NCBI RefSeq assembly: GCF_003265705.1
Contig: NW_020312894.1
Span: forward strand, 5,781,632 to 5,845,631
Origin: Callorhinus ursinus
Taxonomy: Eukaryota; Chordata; Mammalia; Carnivora; Otariidae
Direction of reading: 5' to 3'
DNA length: 64,000 nt
The position numbers and the translations under genes were made by a program. Shown here in pieces: positions 1 to 35,697 of this stretch (position 1 is its first letter; every line of letters starts with the position of its first letter). The notes under the pieces are model-generated. The model was not told where the DNA came from, ran no database searches, and worked only from the letters and a program-made list of their open reading frames with translations.

Positions 1-1503
1 ATATACTGAAAACGTGGACAATTTCCATTTTTACCACCTGCCCCCCAAGAAAGGGGGAAGACTTTGTAGGAACAAAAGAGATGCAATGCCACCTCCTGGT
101 TCATTCGGTGGAGTCCACGGAGACTCCTGAACCTCCTGAGCGTGTCCCGAGGGAGAACACGGCCCCACACATTCTGCTAAACCAGTGCTCCTCACAGAGC
201 GAAGAGCCTTACGCATACGTTTAGAGAGGCAGGCCAAAGAAGCACAAATGAATTGGAACATCAGGTTGTGGGTGTTCTGAAATGTATGGCCTGGGCTGCA
301 GTCTCCACCTCCTAGAAGATGCTCCCAGCTTTAAGCCTTCTTAGAGGCCACTGATCGGCACTAGATGAACCTATCATTAAGATGCTCCCATGCCCAAGAC
401 CACACTTCTACCACCAGTTTGGAAAGACATGGCTCTGGGCCATGGCAAGAGGAGTCTGAGCCTCGGCACCACCTGCTGCTGGCAATCCACAATGGACCGC
501 CTGCCTGTGTGTCTGCACACCTCTCCCCTTGGTCGCGGGGCTGATCCCGCCAGGTCAGTGCATCTCCCTGGTCATACAACCCCGGTATCTGGCCTTGGGA
601 ACACATCAGGAACCCAGCCAAGTCTCGCAGGAAGGCAGCGAGGGAGCAAGGACTGCAACTTGCATCCAAGCACCAGTCAGAAGGCAGCCTTTGTCCTCTA
701 TGTCCTGGAAGTGACAGCCCTCCCAGAGGCCCCTCCCAAGCCTGGGGGCTGAAGGCTGCGACAATGTGACCAGCGTTCACGGGATGTCTCCCTCATGGCT
801 GCTCGTCAGCACGCTGCCCTGTGCCAAGGAAGTTCTTGCTGTGGTTGGGATTCTGGCACAAGCCCAGCTACACGGAATCAGGAATGACGTATGTTTTAAT
901 CACGCTTTTTGTTTTTTTCATAATTTTTATACCCCCGCTGTTCCACTGTATTAGAAGAGAAATGTGACATAATATTTTCCACAGAAGGCTGAGAACTGTA
1001 GGCTTAAACGTCCACGAACACACTGTTCATCTGCGCTCTGTCGACACAAACAGGCAGAAGTTACTCTGGATAAAACCTCCAAATTAAGTTCCTATTCCAC
1101 AAGGGGCAGAAGCTGATTACCAAAAAGGTGATCAACCGTCTGAGGCCGAGAAGTGTACTTTCCGAACCAGAAAGAGAACAGCAGGTGGGAAGCCGTCCTG
1201 AGTAGAGTAGAGGCTCGCACTACTTCAGGATGGCCCCACTGGACATGCTCAACGCCACGTGTACCACAAGGAGGAAAGGCAGTCTGACGGCAGCGTCCCG
1301 CCAGGTGCCGCATGGCCCACAGTGGCTCACAGGTGATGTTGGTTAAAGCAGCAATTCTAATTTAATTGGCAGGCTGTGGGACCTGGGCAAGAATATTTTT
1401 TAATAGTTCCCTAAACCCTTCTCGTGTACAGTTAGGGTCAGAAATCACTGTATTAAAATATTTACCTTCTGCACCAAAAACATATAGCTTCCTTCACCTT
1501 CCC

Positions 1504-1706
1504 CCAGCAGACCTGGGGGACACTCTCACCTACCCCCAGCAGATTGGGGGGACACCTTCACCTTCCCCCAGCAGACTGGGGACACCTTCACCTTNNNNNN
1601 NNNNCCCCCAGCAGACTGGGGACACCTTCACCGTTCCCCAGCAGACTGGGGACACCTTCACCTTTCTCCAGCAGACTGGGAACACCTTCGCTTTCCCCGA
1701 GCAGAT
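1504..1706. repeat. Minisatellite, 30-32 bp unit, interrupted by an assembly gap
   Basis: Repeat units share CCCCAGCAGACTGGGGACAC followed by CTTCACCTT. Unit starts are spaced 32, 32, 30, 30 and 30 bp apart where they can be read, and the last units degenerate. Each unit contains a small inverted repeat (CCCCAG...CTGGGG). It lies about 480 bp downstream of DOCK1 exon 10 in the sense of transcription. Confidence 0.92.
1595..1604. other. Assembly gap (10 N) inside the minisatellite
   Basis: Ten Ns lie within the tandem array. A fixed 10-N run suggests a placeholder, so the true number of repeat units is unknown. Confidence 0.95.
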
Positions 1707-2187
1707 GTGACTAGTCTCTCCCTTTTCTTGAGCTGTTACCAAAATAACAGAACACAAATATGGGGGACAGATGGCAGCTATTTGATGATAACCATGTCCT
1801 CCTCACGCTCCGTTCTCCTTCTACCTCTTCATCACTTTGACTATTCAGTGCAAATTTACTCCTAAATCAATCAATCACCAAGTCCAGAAACCCTAAAAAC
1901 TTCCAGTGACTGGCTTTCCTCCGGGCTGAGAATGTGGGTCAGGGTCTCCCTCAGGAGATGGGATCTGCTCAAAAACCAAATATATGATTTATATCTGAAA
2001 CTTGCAGACTGAAGCATCCTGGGCTGCGCGTCCACAGAAACCACACAGAAAAGAATGAAGAGATTTTTTTTCTAACAGAAGAGCTTATAAATCAAAGCAG
2101 CCCACTGTCCAATACTCAGCAGCAGCTCCTATGCAGAGTGAATGTGATGATCTTGAAACTCTCAGGAAAAGGAGAGAAATGCATTAC

Positions 2188-25467
<23,280 letters not shown>

Positions 25468-25659
25468 TCAGTCTCTGCCTGAATCGCCTCTCTGACATCC
25501 ACAAAGGTAGCCTTTTCTTTCAAGAGACAATTGTAAAGGGTCATCGACTAGAAGAAATTCAGAACACCATGCAATCGTGATTTTTTTTTTTTTAGTGTGG
25601 TCCCGAAGAGCCCCAGTGACCAACGCCGTGTGGGGCTGGCACAGAAGCAGACACACAGA

Positions 25660-26060
25660 CCAAGAAAATAAACCGGAAATAAATCCACGCTCACGTGGTC
25701 AACATAGATGCTGTGAAATCTGCCATTTTCACCATCTTTAAGTGTCCAATGAGGGGGCAACCTTCGCTGCGATCGCCTCCCACAATGTTTTCATCCCTTC
25801 CACACAGTTAACTCCGTACCCACAGACCAGTAACCCCCATTCCCTCCCCACAGCCCCTGAAGACCTCTAGTCCACTTTCTGTCCCTATGAACAGGCCTGC
25901 TCTACCTGCCTCATAGAAACACATCAAACAGTGCTGCCCTTTTCCTATCTGGTCTCTTTAACACGATGCTTTAAGGTTCATGCGTGCTGTATCATGTATC
26001 AGAACTTTATTCCTTTTTATGGCTGAATAAGGTTTGTAATAGGAAGAAAACTGATACTGT
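25660..26060 (-). mobile_element. L1 (mammalian-wide) 3' region fragment
   Basis: CCCCATTCCCTCCCCACAGC, CTTTCTGTCCCTATGAACAG, AAGGTTCATGCGTGCTGTAT and TTCCTTTTTATGGCTGAATA are the inverted L1M 3'-end blocks in order. The element is truncated. Confidence 0.75.
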
Positions 26061-26169
26061 TACCATTTTAATTATCACTTCATATACTGTCTTATATTTC
26101 CATTAATAGATTTTTTTAATTAAATAATTACTTCCTTACTATGAATCAATTACATGTGGGATGAATTTT

Positions 26170-26335
26170 TTTTTAACTTAAAAAGATATATGCACCCCAT
26201 GTTTATTACAGCATTTTGTAATAGGCAAGTTATGGGACCAGCCCAAGTGTCTATCAACAGATGAGTGGACAAAAATCTAGTATATATATACACAATGGAA
26301 CACCACCCAACCATAAAAAGGAATGAGATATTGGT
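26170..26335 (+). mobile_element. L1 (mammalian-wide) 3' region fragment
   Basis: CCCAAGTGTCTATCAACAGA, TACACAATGGAACACCACCC and CATAAAAAGGAATGAGATAT are typical L1M 3'-end blocks in direct orientation. Confidence 0.75.
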
Positions 26336-27066
26336 GGGCTGAATATTTTTTGGAAACCAACCTGATTTTTAAAATTATCATATAATCAAAAATTAATTAA
26401 AAATAAAATCAAAATAATCATATAACCAATGCTGATATTAAGCCAAAAGGCTACAGTACAATCAAATGGCAAAAATATGTCCAACATTAAGAAGAAATTC
26501 TGAAAACTGGCAATACTCAACAAATCTCTAAAATCCCTAATGTGTATCCTGACATAAAGCAGTTCCTATTCCTTTCAGATAAGCACCCAAAAAGTCTTAC
26601 CATTAAATGCCAACCGCACTTTTGCTCAAACATGATGAGATAAAGGTAACCATCACAATGGAAAAGGGGCATTAGAAAGCGTTTAAGATGCCAAAATGAC
26701 TGAAGTAGCCCACTCTCTTAAAAAAAAAAAAAAAAAGAAAATACTTGAGAAAGAAGAGCAGAGCTGGAGGCATCACATCCTAGATTTCAAACTATACTAT
26801 GAAGCTATAGTCATCAAAAGAGTATGATGCTGGCACAAAAACAGAGACATAGGTCCATGGAACAGGACAGAGAGCCCAGAAATAAATCCATGCTTATATG
26901 GTCAATTAACCAACAACAAAGGAAGCAAGAATATGCAATGGGAAAAGGACAGTCTCTTCAACAAATGGCACTGGGAGGGAAAACTGGACAGCTACATGTA
27001 AAAGAATGAAACTGGACCACTTTCTGGCACCACAGGCAAAAATAAACTCAAAATGGATTAAGGACT

Positions 27067-27506
27067 GGGGCACCTGGGTGGCTCAGTCGGTTAAGCATCT
27101 GCCTTCGGCTCAGGTCATGATCCCAGGGTCCTGGGATCAAGTCTTGCATCGGGCTTCCCGCTCAGCGGGGAGCCTGCTTCTCCCTCTCCCTTTGCCTGTC
27201 GCTCCCCCGCTTGCGCTCTCTCTCTCTCTCTTTCTGTCAAAATAAATAAATAAAATCTTTTTTTAATTTTTTATTGTTATGTTAATCACCATATATTACA
27301 TCGTTAGTTTTTGATGTAGTGTTCCATGATTCATTGTTTGTGCATAACACCCAGTGCTCCATGCAGAATGTGCCCTCTTTAATACCCATCACCAGGCTAA
27401 GCCATCCCCCTACCCTCCTCCCCTCTAGAACCCTCAGTTTGTTTTTCAGAGTCCATCATCTCTCATGGTTCATCTCCCCTAAATAAAATCTTAAAAAAAA
27501 AAAAAA
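27067..27506 (+). mobile_element. SINEC inserted in the L1, itself split by an L1 3' end
   Basis: The head is GGGGCACCTGGGTGGCTCAG. The tail AAATAAAATCTT is interrupted at 27260-27480 and resumes as AAATAAAATCTT plus poly(A) to 27506. Diverged target copies ATGGATTAAGGACT (27053-27066) and ATGGACTAAGGACC (from about 27507) flank the composite. Confidence 0.93.
27260..27480 (-). mobile_element. 5'-truncated carnivore-type L1 3' end, nested in the SINEC tail
   Basis: Read on the minus strand it ends ...GATTAACATAACAATAAAAA, with CAATGAATCATGGAACACTA upstream, as in the 3' end of carnivore L1. Twelve-base duplications AAATAAAATCTT at 27248-27259 and 27481-27492 show retrotransposition into the SINE tail. 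Confidence 0.9.
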
Positions 27507-29204
27507 AATGGACTAAGGACCTACATGTGAGACTTGAAACCATAAAACTCCTAGAAGAGAGCACAGGTAGTAATTTCTCTAACATCGGCCATAGAAACAC
27601 ATTTCTAGATATGTCCCCTTAGGGCTGAGAAACAAAAGCAAAAATCAACTACTGCAACTGTAGCAAAAAACAAAAACAAACAAACAAAAAAAACCCCACC
27701 TTTTGTACAATGAAGGAAATCATCAACAAAACAAAAAGACAAACTACTGAACAGGAGAAGATATTTGCAAATGATACATCTGGTAAGAGGATAATATCCA
27801 AAATATACAATAAACTTACACAACTCAACACCAAAAAAACAATGCAATTAAAAAATGGGCAGAGGACCTGAATAGACATTTTTTTCCAAAGAGGACATAC
27901 AGATGGCCAACAAACACATGAAAAGATGCCGAACATCACTCATCAGCAGGGAAATGCAAATCAGAACCACAATAAAATATCACCTTACACCAGTCAGAAT
28001 GGCTAGAATCAAAAAGACAAGATATAACACATGCTGGCGAGGATGCAGAGAAATGGGAACCTCTGTGTACTCTTGGTGGTAATGTAAATTTCATCCACTG
28101 TGGAAAAGAGTATGGAGGGTCCTCAAAAACTTGAAAGTATAAACATCATATGATCCAACAATTCCCCTACTGGGCACTTGCCCAAAGAAAATGAAAACAC
28201 TAATTCAAAAGAATATATGGCCCCCTGTGTTTACAGCATTACAGTGTTATCTACAACAGCCATGACAGGGAAGCTGCCCAAGTGTCCATCGACAGATGAA
28301 TGGATAAAGATGTGCTCTATATACACAATGGAATATTGCTCATCCATAAAAAAAGAATAAGATCCTGCCATTTGCAACAACATGGATGGACCTAGAGGGT
28401 ACTATGCTAAGTGAAATAAGTCAAAGACAAATATCATAGGATTCCACTTATATGTTGAGCCTAAAAAAAAAACAACAAATGAACAAAGAAACAAACTAAA
28501 AAACAGACACATAAAGACAAAGAACAAACTTGTGGTTGCCAGAGAGGAGCTGAATGTGGGATGGTTGAAACAGGTACAAGTAAGAGGTACAAACTTCCAG
28601 TCACTAAAAAAGAAATAAAGAAAAGGAAAGAAAAATACAGTAATACAGTGATATGCCTCCTTTCCAATGGATCCTACTTAAAAAGATAGCAGACTAAATG
28701 TAAAACTCATCTTCAAAATCCTGACCAATTTCTCATCCATCCATCCTGAACACCCTGCCAGACCAGGCTAGTCTTAAGTGGCGCTTCGCTATGTCCATCT
28801 CTAAAATTCTCCTTGATCATCAGCATGTGCAAACTCCTCCAGCAAGCATGGTGGGCCCTCCACCACCTGACCACCTCACCTCACCTTCCTCCAACCACAC
28901 ACAATATGGGTCCCAGGAGGACCCCTATCCCTGTTTCTCCCTCAACAGCAGAAGCCAGCCTGTCCCACACCTGTGTGGACCAACTTACCCTCCCCACCAT
29001 CAACAGGATCTTCCCACCAGCTGCACCTCTTCAGAAAGCCAACCCCTTCTCCAAACAATCCCACCATAGCACGCCTCCTGCCGTCCGCTCCATACCTGAG
29101 CTACCGTGGCTGGGAAGGCAGTGTAGGCCTAGGCAGCCTCCATGGTTTTCACGCCCGTGGTACCTGGGGCCAGACGAAATACGTGGCGTTCATGCCTCTA
29201 CCCC

Positions 29205-29405
29205 TGAGGATCTGAGGGACCTCCAGCAAATGACCTATCTTTTCCATATTCAGCTTTCCCCATAAAATAAGGCTCTGGATATCTACACCTTGTAGGACCG
29301 TGTGTGCATTCTGTGTCTTAAAGACAATAATGCTGCTGATGGATGTGGGGATTTGAACACTGGGTGTCCTGCAGTGAACACTTAGTAAATGATAAAGGCT
29401 CTTAC
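29205..29405 (+). repeat. MIR-like fragment
   Basis: TGAGGGACCTCCAGCAAATG, TTCAGCTTTCCCCATAAAAT and ATAAGGCTCTGGATATCTAC correspond to the MIR core and following segment in direct orientation. Confidence 0.5.
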
Positions 29406-29999
29406 TGTGGTTGGGAGTATTTTGTTTCTACTGTAATACAGACTTCTACCCCTACCAGAATCCTTTTTAAAAAGCCAAAGCGAGCAGATTAACACATGAT
29501 CACAAAAATCCTAAAACATCAAAAACCATATACATGCAGAAAATTCCATTTTTGTAGGTATTTTCCTCTATTTCCACCAAAATTCATAAAATTTCAATGT
29601 CCTCAACTGACATAAATGGTTATTAGTAGTTATTAAGTTTATTTAGCATTTTATGGTGAAGTTTAACAAGAAATAACTGCATCAGGCAAAGGAAGCCCAG
29701 AGCATATGTCGGCCTTTCCTGGTTCAGCATTAAGCATATTCCTAAGCCTTTAGGAGCCATAAACGCGTTTCTCACGGTTCTTAACAGCATTCCTGCCAGC
29801 ATGCCTATCCTGTTAGAGATGTGCAAAAAATAAACACATCAAAAATAATAAAAATAAAATAAAATGACAGGTCCACGACAAACACATTCGGGCCCGTGTG
29901 AATTTGTAAGGCACACAACACAAGAATCTCTAAGTACCTGCCCCCTCCCTCTCCAAAGCGGGCAGACAAGAGTAGTTGTGGGAAAAGGAACTTCAGATT

Positions 30000-30130
30000 T
30001 AGCCATGCAATGAGCCGTAAAGACCCCTGATTTTATAGATGAAGGGGAAAAGGGCCTCAGGGTTCATGCCTGTGGCCCCAAAAGACACGGTAGAGGTAGG
30101 ACCAACAAAGTGTCTGCCCAGCCCCTGGCC
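30000..30130 (-). repeat. MIR-like fragment
   Basis: TTTTATAGATGAAGGGGAAA then GGCCTCAGGG resemble the inverted MIR core. Confidence 0.45.
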
Positions 30131-30235
30131 CTTTGTTCATAGTATCACAGCCTACACAATCCCATATTTAAAAGCAAACTGAAAGACTCAACTGTGTGAG
30201 ATTATTAGCCAAAGGAATGGGAGGGAGGGAGAAGT

Positions 30236-30695
30236 GTGACAGATAGAATGATGCCCTCCCCCAAAGACATCCACATCTGAGTCCCCGGAACCCTGTGAGG
30301 TGTTACCTTACATGGCAAAGGGGGCCCTCGCAGGGGTGTCTAGGGTAAGGATCTCCAATGGGGATGTTAATCCTGCATTATCCAGGTGGGCCCAGTACAA
30401 TCAGAAGGGTCCATAGGAGGGAGGCAGGAGGGCCCGAGTCAGAAGATGTGATGCAGCAAAGGTTGCAGTGATAAAAGGAAAGAGCCACAGGTGGAACGCA
30501 GGTGGCCCCAGGCAGCCAAAAAAGGCGAGGAAGGGGAGTCCTCCCCCCATCCCCCACCCCGGGCGCTCCAGAAGGAACACAGCCTAGGCCTTGATTTTAG
30601 GACTTCTGACCTCCAGAGCTGTAATATAAATACGTGTTGTTTTAAGCTCCTGAGTTTGTGGTAATTGGTTACAGCCACCACAGGAAAGACACAGG
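30236..30695 (+). mobile_element. MaLR-like (MLT1-type) LTR fragment
   Basis: GACAGATAGAATGATGCCCT, ACATCCACATCTGAGTCCCC, TTGATTTTAGGACTTCTGAC, CCTCCAGAGCTGTAATATAA and GTTGTTTTAAGCTCCTGAGT follow the block order of an MLT1-like LTR. It is strongly diverged. Confidence 0.65.
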
Positions 30696-31708
30696 GAGGT
30701 ATGCAGAAGACAATGTGAAAGGGGGCTTTTGTGGTTAATTTGTTCACTGCTGGAGCAGGGGTCCCAACGGCAGGCAATGGAATCCCTGACCGGTCCGTGG
30801 CTGAGGTTCCCCCAATTCTTGGGTGGTAGAAAAATGAACACAACGCAATGAATTTTTCTTAAACCCAGAAGTATTCGAGATAAGAGACTATTCCTAATTC
30901 TGGTTATTTGACCTTTAAAGCTATCCCTCTTTGGATAGTGAGACGAGGACAAGAAAGAGCAGAAATGTCGTCTTCTTTATTAAGATGACGATGACAGATG
31001 ACATCTGGGTTTTAATATGTCTTTACTTGACAGAAGCACAAAGATGGCAGCTTCTTTGTAAGTTGCCCATTTATCTTCTTTATTTTTCTGATCTGTTAAG
31101 ATCTGGGAATAAGTCCATAGGGAATATGGTCATCCTGTGTCCACTCACATCTTTGGACTCACCTCCATCTGGCTGGTGGGCTGTATGCTTAATATAGTCC
31201 TCCTCCTCAAACCCACTTGCCTTTTTTAATAGCCATGCTAAAGGCAGGTGTCACTGAGTATACACACACAATCAGCTGAATTTCTCAGTCCTGGACTGCA
31301 GAGCCCAGAGTAGCAGCTTGCCATGCTGCTCGTGGGAAATGAGAAAGATGCAGAGATGAACCCAGCACAAGGGTCCTTTCCCAGAATGGTGCGTTGTTGT
31401 TTTTTTTTTTCTTTTTCTGGAAGAGTTGGCAGCAGCCCAGAGTGAGTAAACACATGGATCTTTTTTCCCCCAAAATAAAAAATCAACGCACTGGTCTGTG
31501 CCTCACTTAGCTTATATGCATCAGAGACGTGAAAAGGCAAAGTCATCACCTCTGCTCAATCTCCTAATCACCTTAGAAATGACTGCCTGGGGATGTAAGG
31601 AAATAAATGTGGCTCGAAAATGAGAGAAGAGGGCTTCCACTTATAATAGCGATGATGCTGTGGATGAAACTGTTGCTGCAGCTAACGGTACAACACTGGG
31701 ATACCTTG

Positions 31709-32261
31709 GATGATGACGATGATGATGATGATGATGATCATGGCAATGGTGGTGATGGTGGTGATGATGGTACCGGTGGTGGTGGTGATGATGATGGTGA
31801 TGGTGATGATGCTGGGATGGTGATGATGGTGCTGGTGGTGATGCTGGTGGTGAGAGTGGTGATCACGATGGTGATGGTGGTAGTGATGGCAGCAGTGATG
31901 GTCATGGTGCTGATGGTGACAGTGGTGGTGACAGTGGTGATGGTGGTGGTGATGATGGTTAGTGACGATGGCAGTAATGGTGGTGTTGGTCATGGTGATG
32001 ACAATGGTGCTGATGGTGACGGTGGTGACAGTGGTGATGGTGGTGGTGGTGATGACAGTGGTGATGGTGNNNNNNNNNNTGGTGACAGTGGTGATGGTGG
32101 TGGTGGTGATGACAGTGGTGATGGTGGTGGTGGTGATGGTGATGGTGGTGGTGACAGTGGTGATGGTGAGTGGTGATGGTGGTAGTGGTGACAGTGGTGA
32201 TGGTGATGACAGTGGTGATAGCGGTGGTAGTGATGGTGACAATGCTGATGATGATGGCTGA
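31709..32261. repeat. Degenerate (GAT/GGT)n trinucleotide-type array with a gap
   Basis: About 550 bp of GATGGTGGT-like variants on the + strand. Because the array is trinucleotide-based, it creates long Asp/Gly- or His/Thr-rich open frames on both strands that are not genes. Confidence 0.97.
32070..32079. other. Assembly gap (10 N) inside the trinucleotide array
   Basis: Ten Ns in the middle of the array, of the same size as the gap at 1595. The array length is unreliable. Confidence 0.95.
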
Positions 32262-32264
32262 CAT

Positions 32265-32350
32265 CTACTGATTGTATTCGGGGCTAGACACTAGACAAAG
32301 AGCTTCACATGTTCAGACTAATTTAACCCTCACAACAGTCCTATGAGGTG
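32265..32350 (-). repeat. MIR-like fragment at the edge of the array
   Basis: TTTAACCCTCACAACAGTCC then TATGAGGTGGACATAGAATT is the inverted MIR 3' part. Confidence 0.65.
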
Positions 32351-32889
32351 GACATAGAATTTTTTCCATTTCCTTCATTGGAGTTCAGAGCAGCCTGGAG
32401 TCTGCCATGGCAGCCGCTGGAAAAGCTGTGCGGGACCACGACCAGCCTGAATGAAAGGCCTCAATGCCAACACCTTGCACAGACCCTTCCTCAATCCTTG
32501 GCTAGTGTCAACCACAGCCCTCCCTGGGCCTCAGATTGCCCTCCTGGTAGCCCTTCTGCAAATCACAACATCCAGCCTGGAGGTCCCTGACAGGCAAACA
32601 TGCCTGCACATTTCTGAAGTCCACCAATGTCTAAAGCATCCCTCTAATGGACTTCTTATTCCTTACAAAGAACTCAAGTTGAGGTAATTCCAGGAACGCA
32701 AGGCTGGTGTAACATCCAAAAACCAATCAAGGTAATTCACCACATTAACAGAGTAAAGGATGAAAAGTCATAGCATCATCCCAATTGGTAAAGAAAAAGC
32801 ATTTGAAGAAATATAATTCCTATTCAGGGAAAAACAAAAAACCAACCTGACTACTCTGCCATTAGGACAAAAACTACCACATCCATCCA

Positions 32890-32985
32890 TCAACCAATTT
32901 AACAGATGAAAACACAGAACCCTACAGAGGGATTCTGACTTGCTCAAGGTGACCCAGGGAGTTGACAGCCCTGGGACCCCACAGC
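32890..32985 (-). repeat. MIR-like fragment
   Basis: TTTAACAGATGAAAACACAG and GACTTGCTCAAGGTGACCCA match the inverted MIR core. Confidence 0.6.
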
Positions 32986-33119
32986 GTCCCTTCCAGACTG
33001 TCTCCATTATCCCACACTGCCTGACCCACCTGACCCACCTCTCCCTGCAATGAAAAATATATTTTAGCTGATCTCCTTGTATAAGCTCTCTTTTCTTGTA
33101 TCACCAGTTACCTTCCTGA

Positions 33120-33625
33120 AATCTTACTCCAAAACACTGCACCATTTCCCTTGGCTTTGTGAATAATGGGTGAAGTCTCCAGCACAGCACCCAAAGCCCC
33201 CAGGGGTAGGACTTGAACCCACCTTTCCAATCTCGTCTCCCCTCACACTCCTCTAGCACCCCCCACACACATCCTAGGCCTTCTGAAAGCTGCTCTGCCT
33301 CCGGAAATGCCTTCCTCCCCCCACTTCTGAAGGCCCCTTGCCTACAAGGCCCACTTTTAATTTCACATCCTTCTCCAGATCCTTCCTGAATTCTGACTTT
33401 CTCCCCTGACCAAAAAAAGGATATCTAAATTAACTGCTTGCTCCACAACTTTTTCCTATAAGCTCTCTGACATCCCATGGCCTTGCAAAGTGCTTATCTA
33501 AGTATCTGTCTCTCCCTCCAGACCAGATTTCCTTGAGGGAAGTAAACATTTATTAATCATTGCATTTCCCACAGTAGTTAATACCATGCCTTGCAGGCAA
33601 CTCAATAAAAATTCACAGAATTAAG
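33120..33625 (+). repeat. L2-like fragment
   Basis: GGAAATGCCTTCCTCCCCCC, CTACAAGGCCCACTTTTAAT, CAGATCCTTCCTGAATTCTG and the end AGGCAACTCAATAAAAATTC follow the L2 3' region order. Confidence 0.65.
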
Positions 33626-34599
33626 CCAGATCACCAAGTACTCCTTCCTGTGTGGTCTGCCACAGAGTGAGGGCATAAAGTGTATCATATATTCCTCTTC
33701 TTCAAAATGACCCTGCCCTCTGCAGAAAGATCTGGGAGCCTGAAACTTATTCAAGCAATAAGAAAGAGAGACACAGCATTAGTTTTCCTGTCTCTGCTTT
33801 GGGTCTCTTCCATCTAATGAGGTAACTCACCGTCAGCACTCAGAGTCAAAGCCTCCTTAAAACATCGAAGGTATGGGCTTGACCACACATTACTTCTAAA
33901 ATCTGCTCAGCTCTTTCTATCCCTCAGTGTCCCCTTGAAATATGACTTCAGGATTTCAAGTAGCAATTTAAAAGTTAATTAATTCTTTTAAAAAGTCAAT
34001 TTGTGAAAATTAATTGCTCTGTTTTTTATCTCATTCCCTTTGTCTTGCCTTCAGTTGGAGAAAAATGTTCAATAGCATGCATCTTCTCAGGGCTGGGGGG
34101 AATGCAGACCATATCCTTAAGGGGACCGGGGCAAGGGCCCTGTCTGTGCCTGCTACAGGGCTTCATTCTAAGGGGCCATCCATCTGCTGTCTAGTCCATG
34201 CCAAAGACATACACTTGGTATTTCCCAAGATGCTGGAGGGCTCCTGCTCTGGTCTAGCACTGAGCTGGTGCTGGGGTTTGAGAGATGTGCCAGACCCAGT
34301 GCAGCCACTGGGAGCAGCCACCCCACAGCCTGGTCCTTTAAGGAGCAACCCCCCCCTTTCACACACTGGACCCAATCAGAAAATCCAGTGCAGAAAGAAC
34401 CAGAACATCATATATATATCCTTCCCCCTCACCGATTAGGAGGCATACCACTCAGGCAAGGTCAGAGTTTCCCAGAGCCCTGAGCCATACTGAATCAGGG
34501 CACTGCTTTTGCCAATAGTCTCAATTTTCCCAAGCAGCTAAAAGTACCTGGTACACAGCAAGACCTTTAAAATGGATGGATGGAAAGATGGGTGGAAGG

Positions 34600-35330
34600 G
34601 AGGAGGGAGAGAAGAAGGAAAGATGAAAATAGATGAAAGATCTAAACACAAAAGACAACTTAAAAACTCAGAAGAAAACATAGGAGAGAAACTTCATGGC
34701 CTTGGAATTCACAGTAATTTCTTGGATATGATGCCAAAAGTAAAGGCAACAAAAGACAAAATAGATGCTGGACTTCATCAAAATTTTAAACGTTGGGGCA
34801 CCAACGGAAACTATCAACAGAGGGAAAAGGCAGCCCACAGAATGGGAGAAAATATGTGCATATCATATATCTGATAACTGATCATCAAAATATTTAAGGA
34901 GTTCCCACAATTCAACAACAACAAAAAAAAAAAAAAAAAAACAAACAACACAATTAAAAAGCGGGTAACAGACCTGAATAGACCTTTCTCCAAAGAAAAT
35001 ATACCAATGGCCAACAGACACACGGAAAGATGCTCGACATCACCAGTCAAGTCAATGAGATAGCCCTTCACACTGGTTGGATGACCAGTATTAAAACACA
35101 AGAAAACAACAAGTGTTGGCAAAGCCGTAAAGAAACTGGAAATCTTGTACATTGCTGGTGGGGCCGTGAATGGGTACAGCCATTGTGAAAACAGTCTAGT
35201 TGTTTCTCAAAAACTTAAATTTAGAATTACCGTATGGACCAGAAATTACACTTTCGGGTACAGCCAAAAGACCTGTAAGCAGAAAACCATGATAATTTTA
35301 AAAGATGTAAAGAATAAAAGGAAAGGCTGC
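34600..35330 (+). mobile_element. L1M 3' region fragment
   Basis: CAAAAGACAAAATAGATGCT, AACAGACCTGAATAGACCTT, CCAATGGCCAACAGACACAC and GGAAATCTTGTACATTGCTG are L1M blocks in order. No intact frame. Confidence 0.8.
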
Positions 35331-35697
35331 TAGAGAGAATGAGGAAGTTTCCTGGTGGATTTAGCATCTCCCATTACTGGGAGCTCCGAAATATTCAGGG
35401 GCTCCACCTACAAGCTCCCTGTGGGTGTAGCGGCTTCCCTCCCTTACCTCGTTCGACACAGGAGGTTCGAACCGGAAGGAGAAGCAAGAAGAAATCCGGG
35501 GTGATGGCCTCAAGATCAAAGAACACCTCCAGGTATGTGTGACAGAGAGAGAGAGAGAGAAAGAGAAAGAGAGACAGAACACCCACATTTCTAAAAAGGA
35601 GACCACTTTCAAGGCTTCAAAGTCACAGAGTTACTCCTTTGGGTTTCTATCTTTCTTTCTTAGGATCAGAGATTGTTTCACAGCCAATGAAGTCCCC

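Larger units (their letters stand above)
1..2187 (-). other. DOCK1 intron 10, 3' part cut off by the window edge
   Basis: No exon, RNA gene or SINEC is seen here. The only clear structure is the 30-32 bp minisatellite at 1504-1706 with a 10-N gap. The rest is single-copy-looking sequence. The open frames at 361-780 and 390-752 overlap each other on opposite strands and show no recognisable domain. Confidence 0.75.
26740..28640 (+). mobile_element. L1M 3' half, host of nested insertions
   Basis: Blocks in order: AGAGCCCAGAAATAAATCCA, ATGGGCAGAGGACCTGAATA, GAAATGCAAATCAGAACCAC, CAAGTGTCCATCGACAGATG, CAACATGGATGGACCTAGAG. This is the end of ORF2 plus the 3' region, with no intact frame. It is interrupted at 27067-27506 by a SINEC that itself contains an L1 3' end. 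Confidence 0.88.

Noticed and set aside
1..2187. Search for DOCK1 exon 11 (expected MDVTDIINGK)
   Set aside because: No minus-strand match was found; it must lie beyond the left edge.
31607..32176. 189-residue Asp/Gly/Val-rich open frame on the + strand, and His/Thr-rich frames on the other strand
   Set aside because: It is a translation of the trinucleotide array, crosses a 10-N gap, and all frames of the array are open on both strands.
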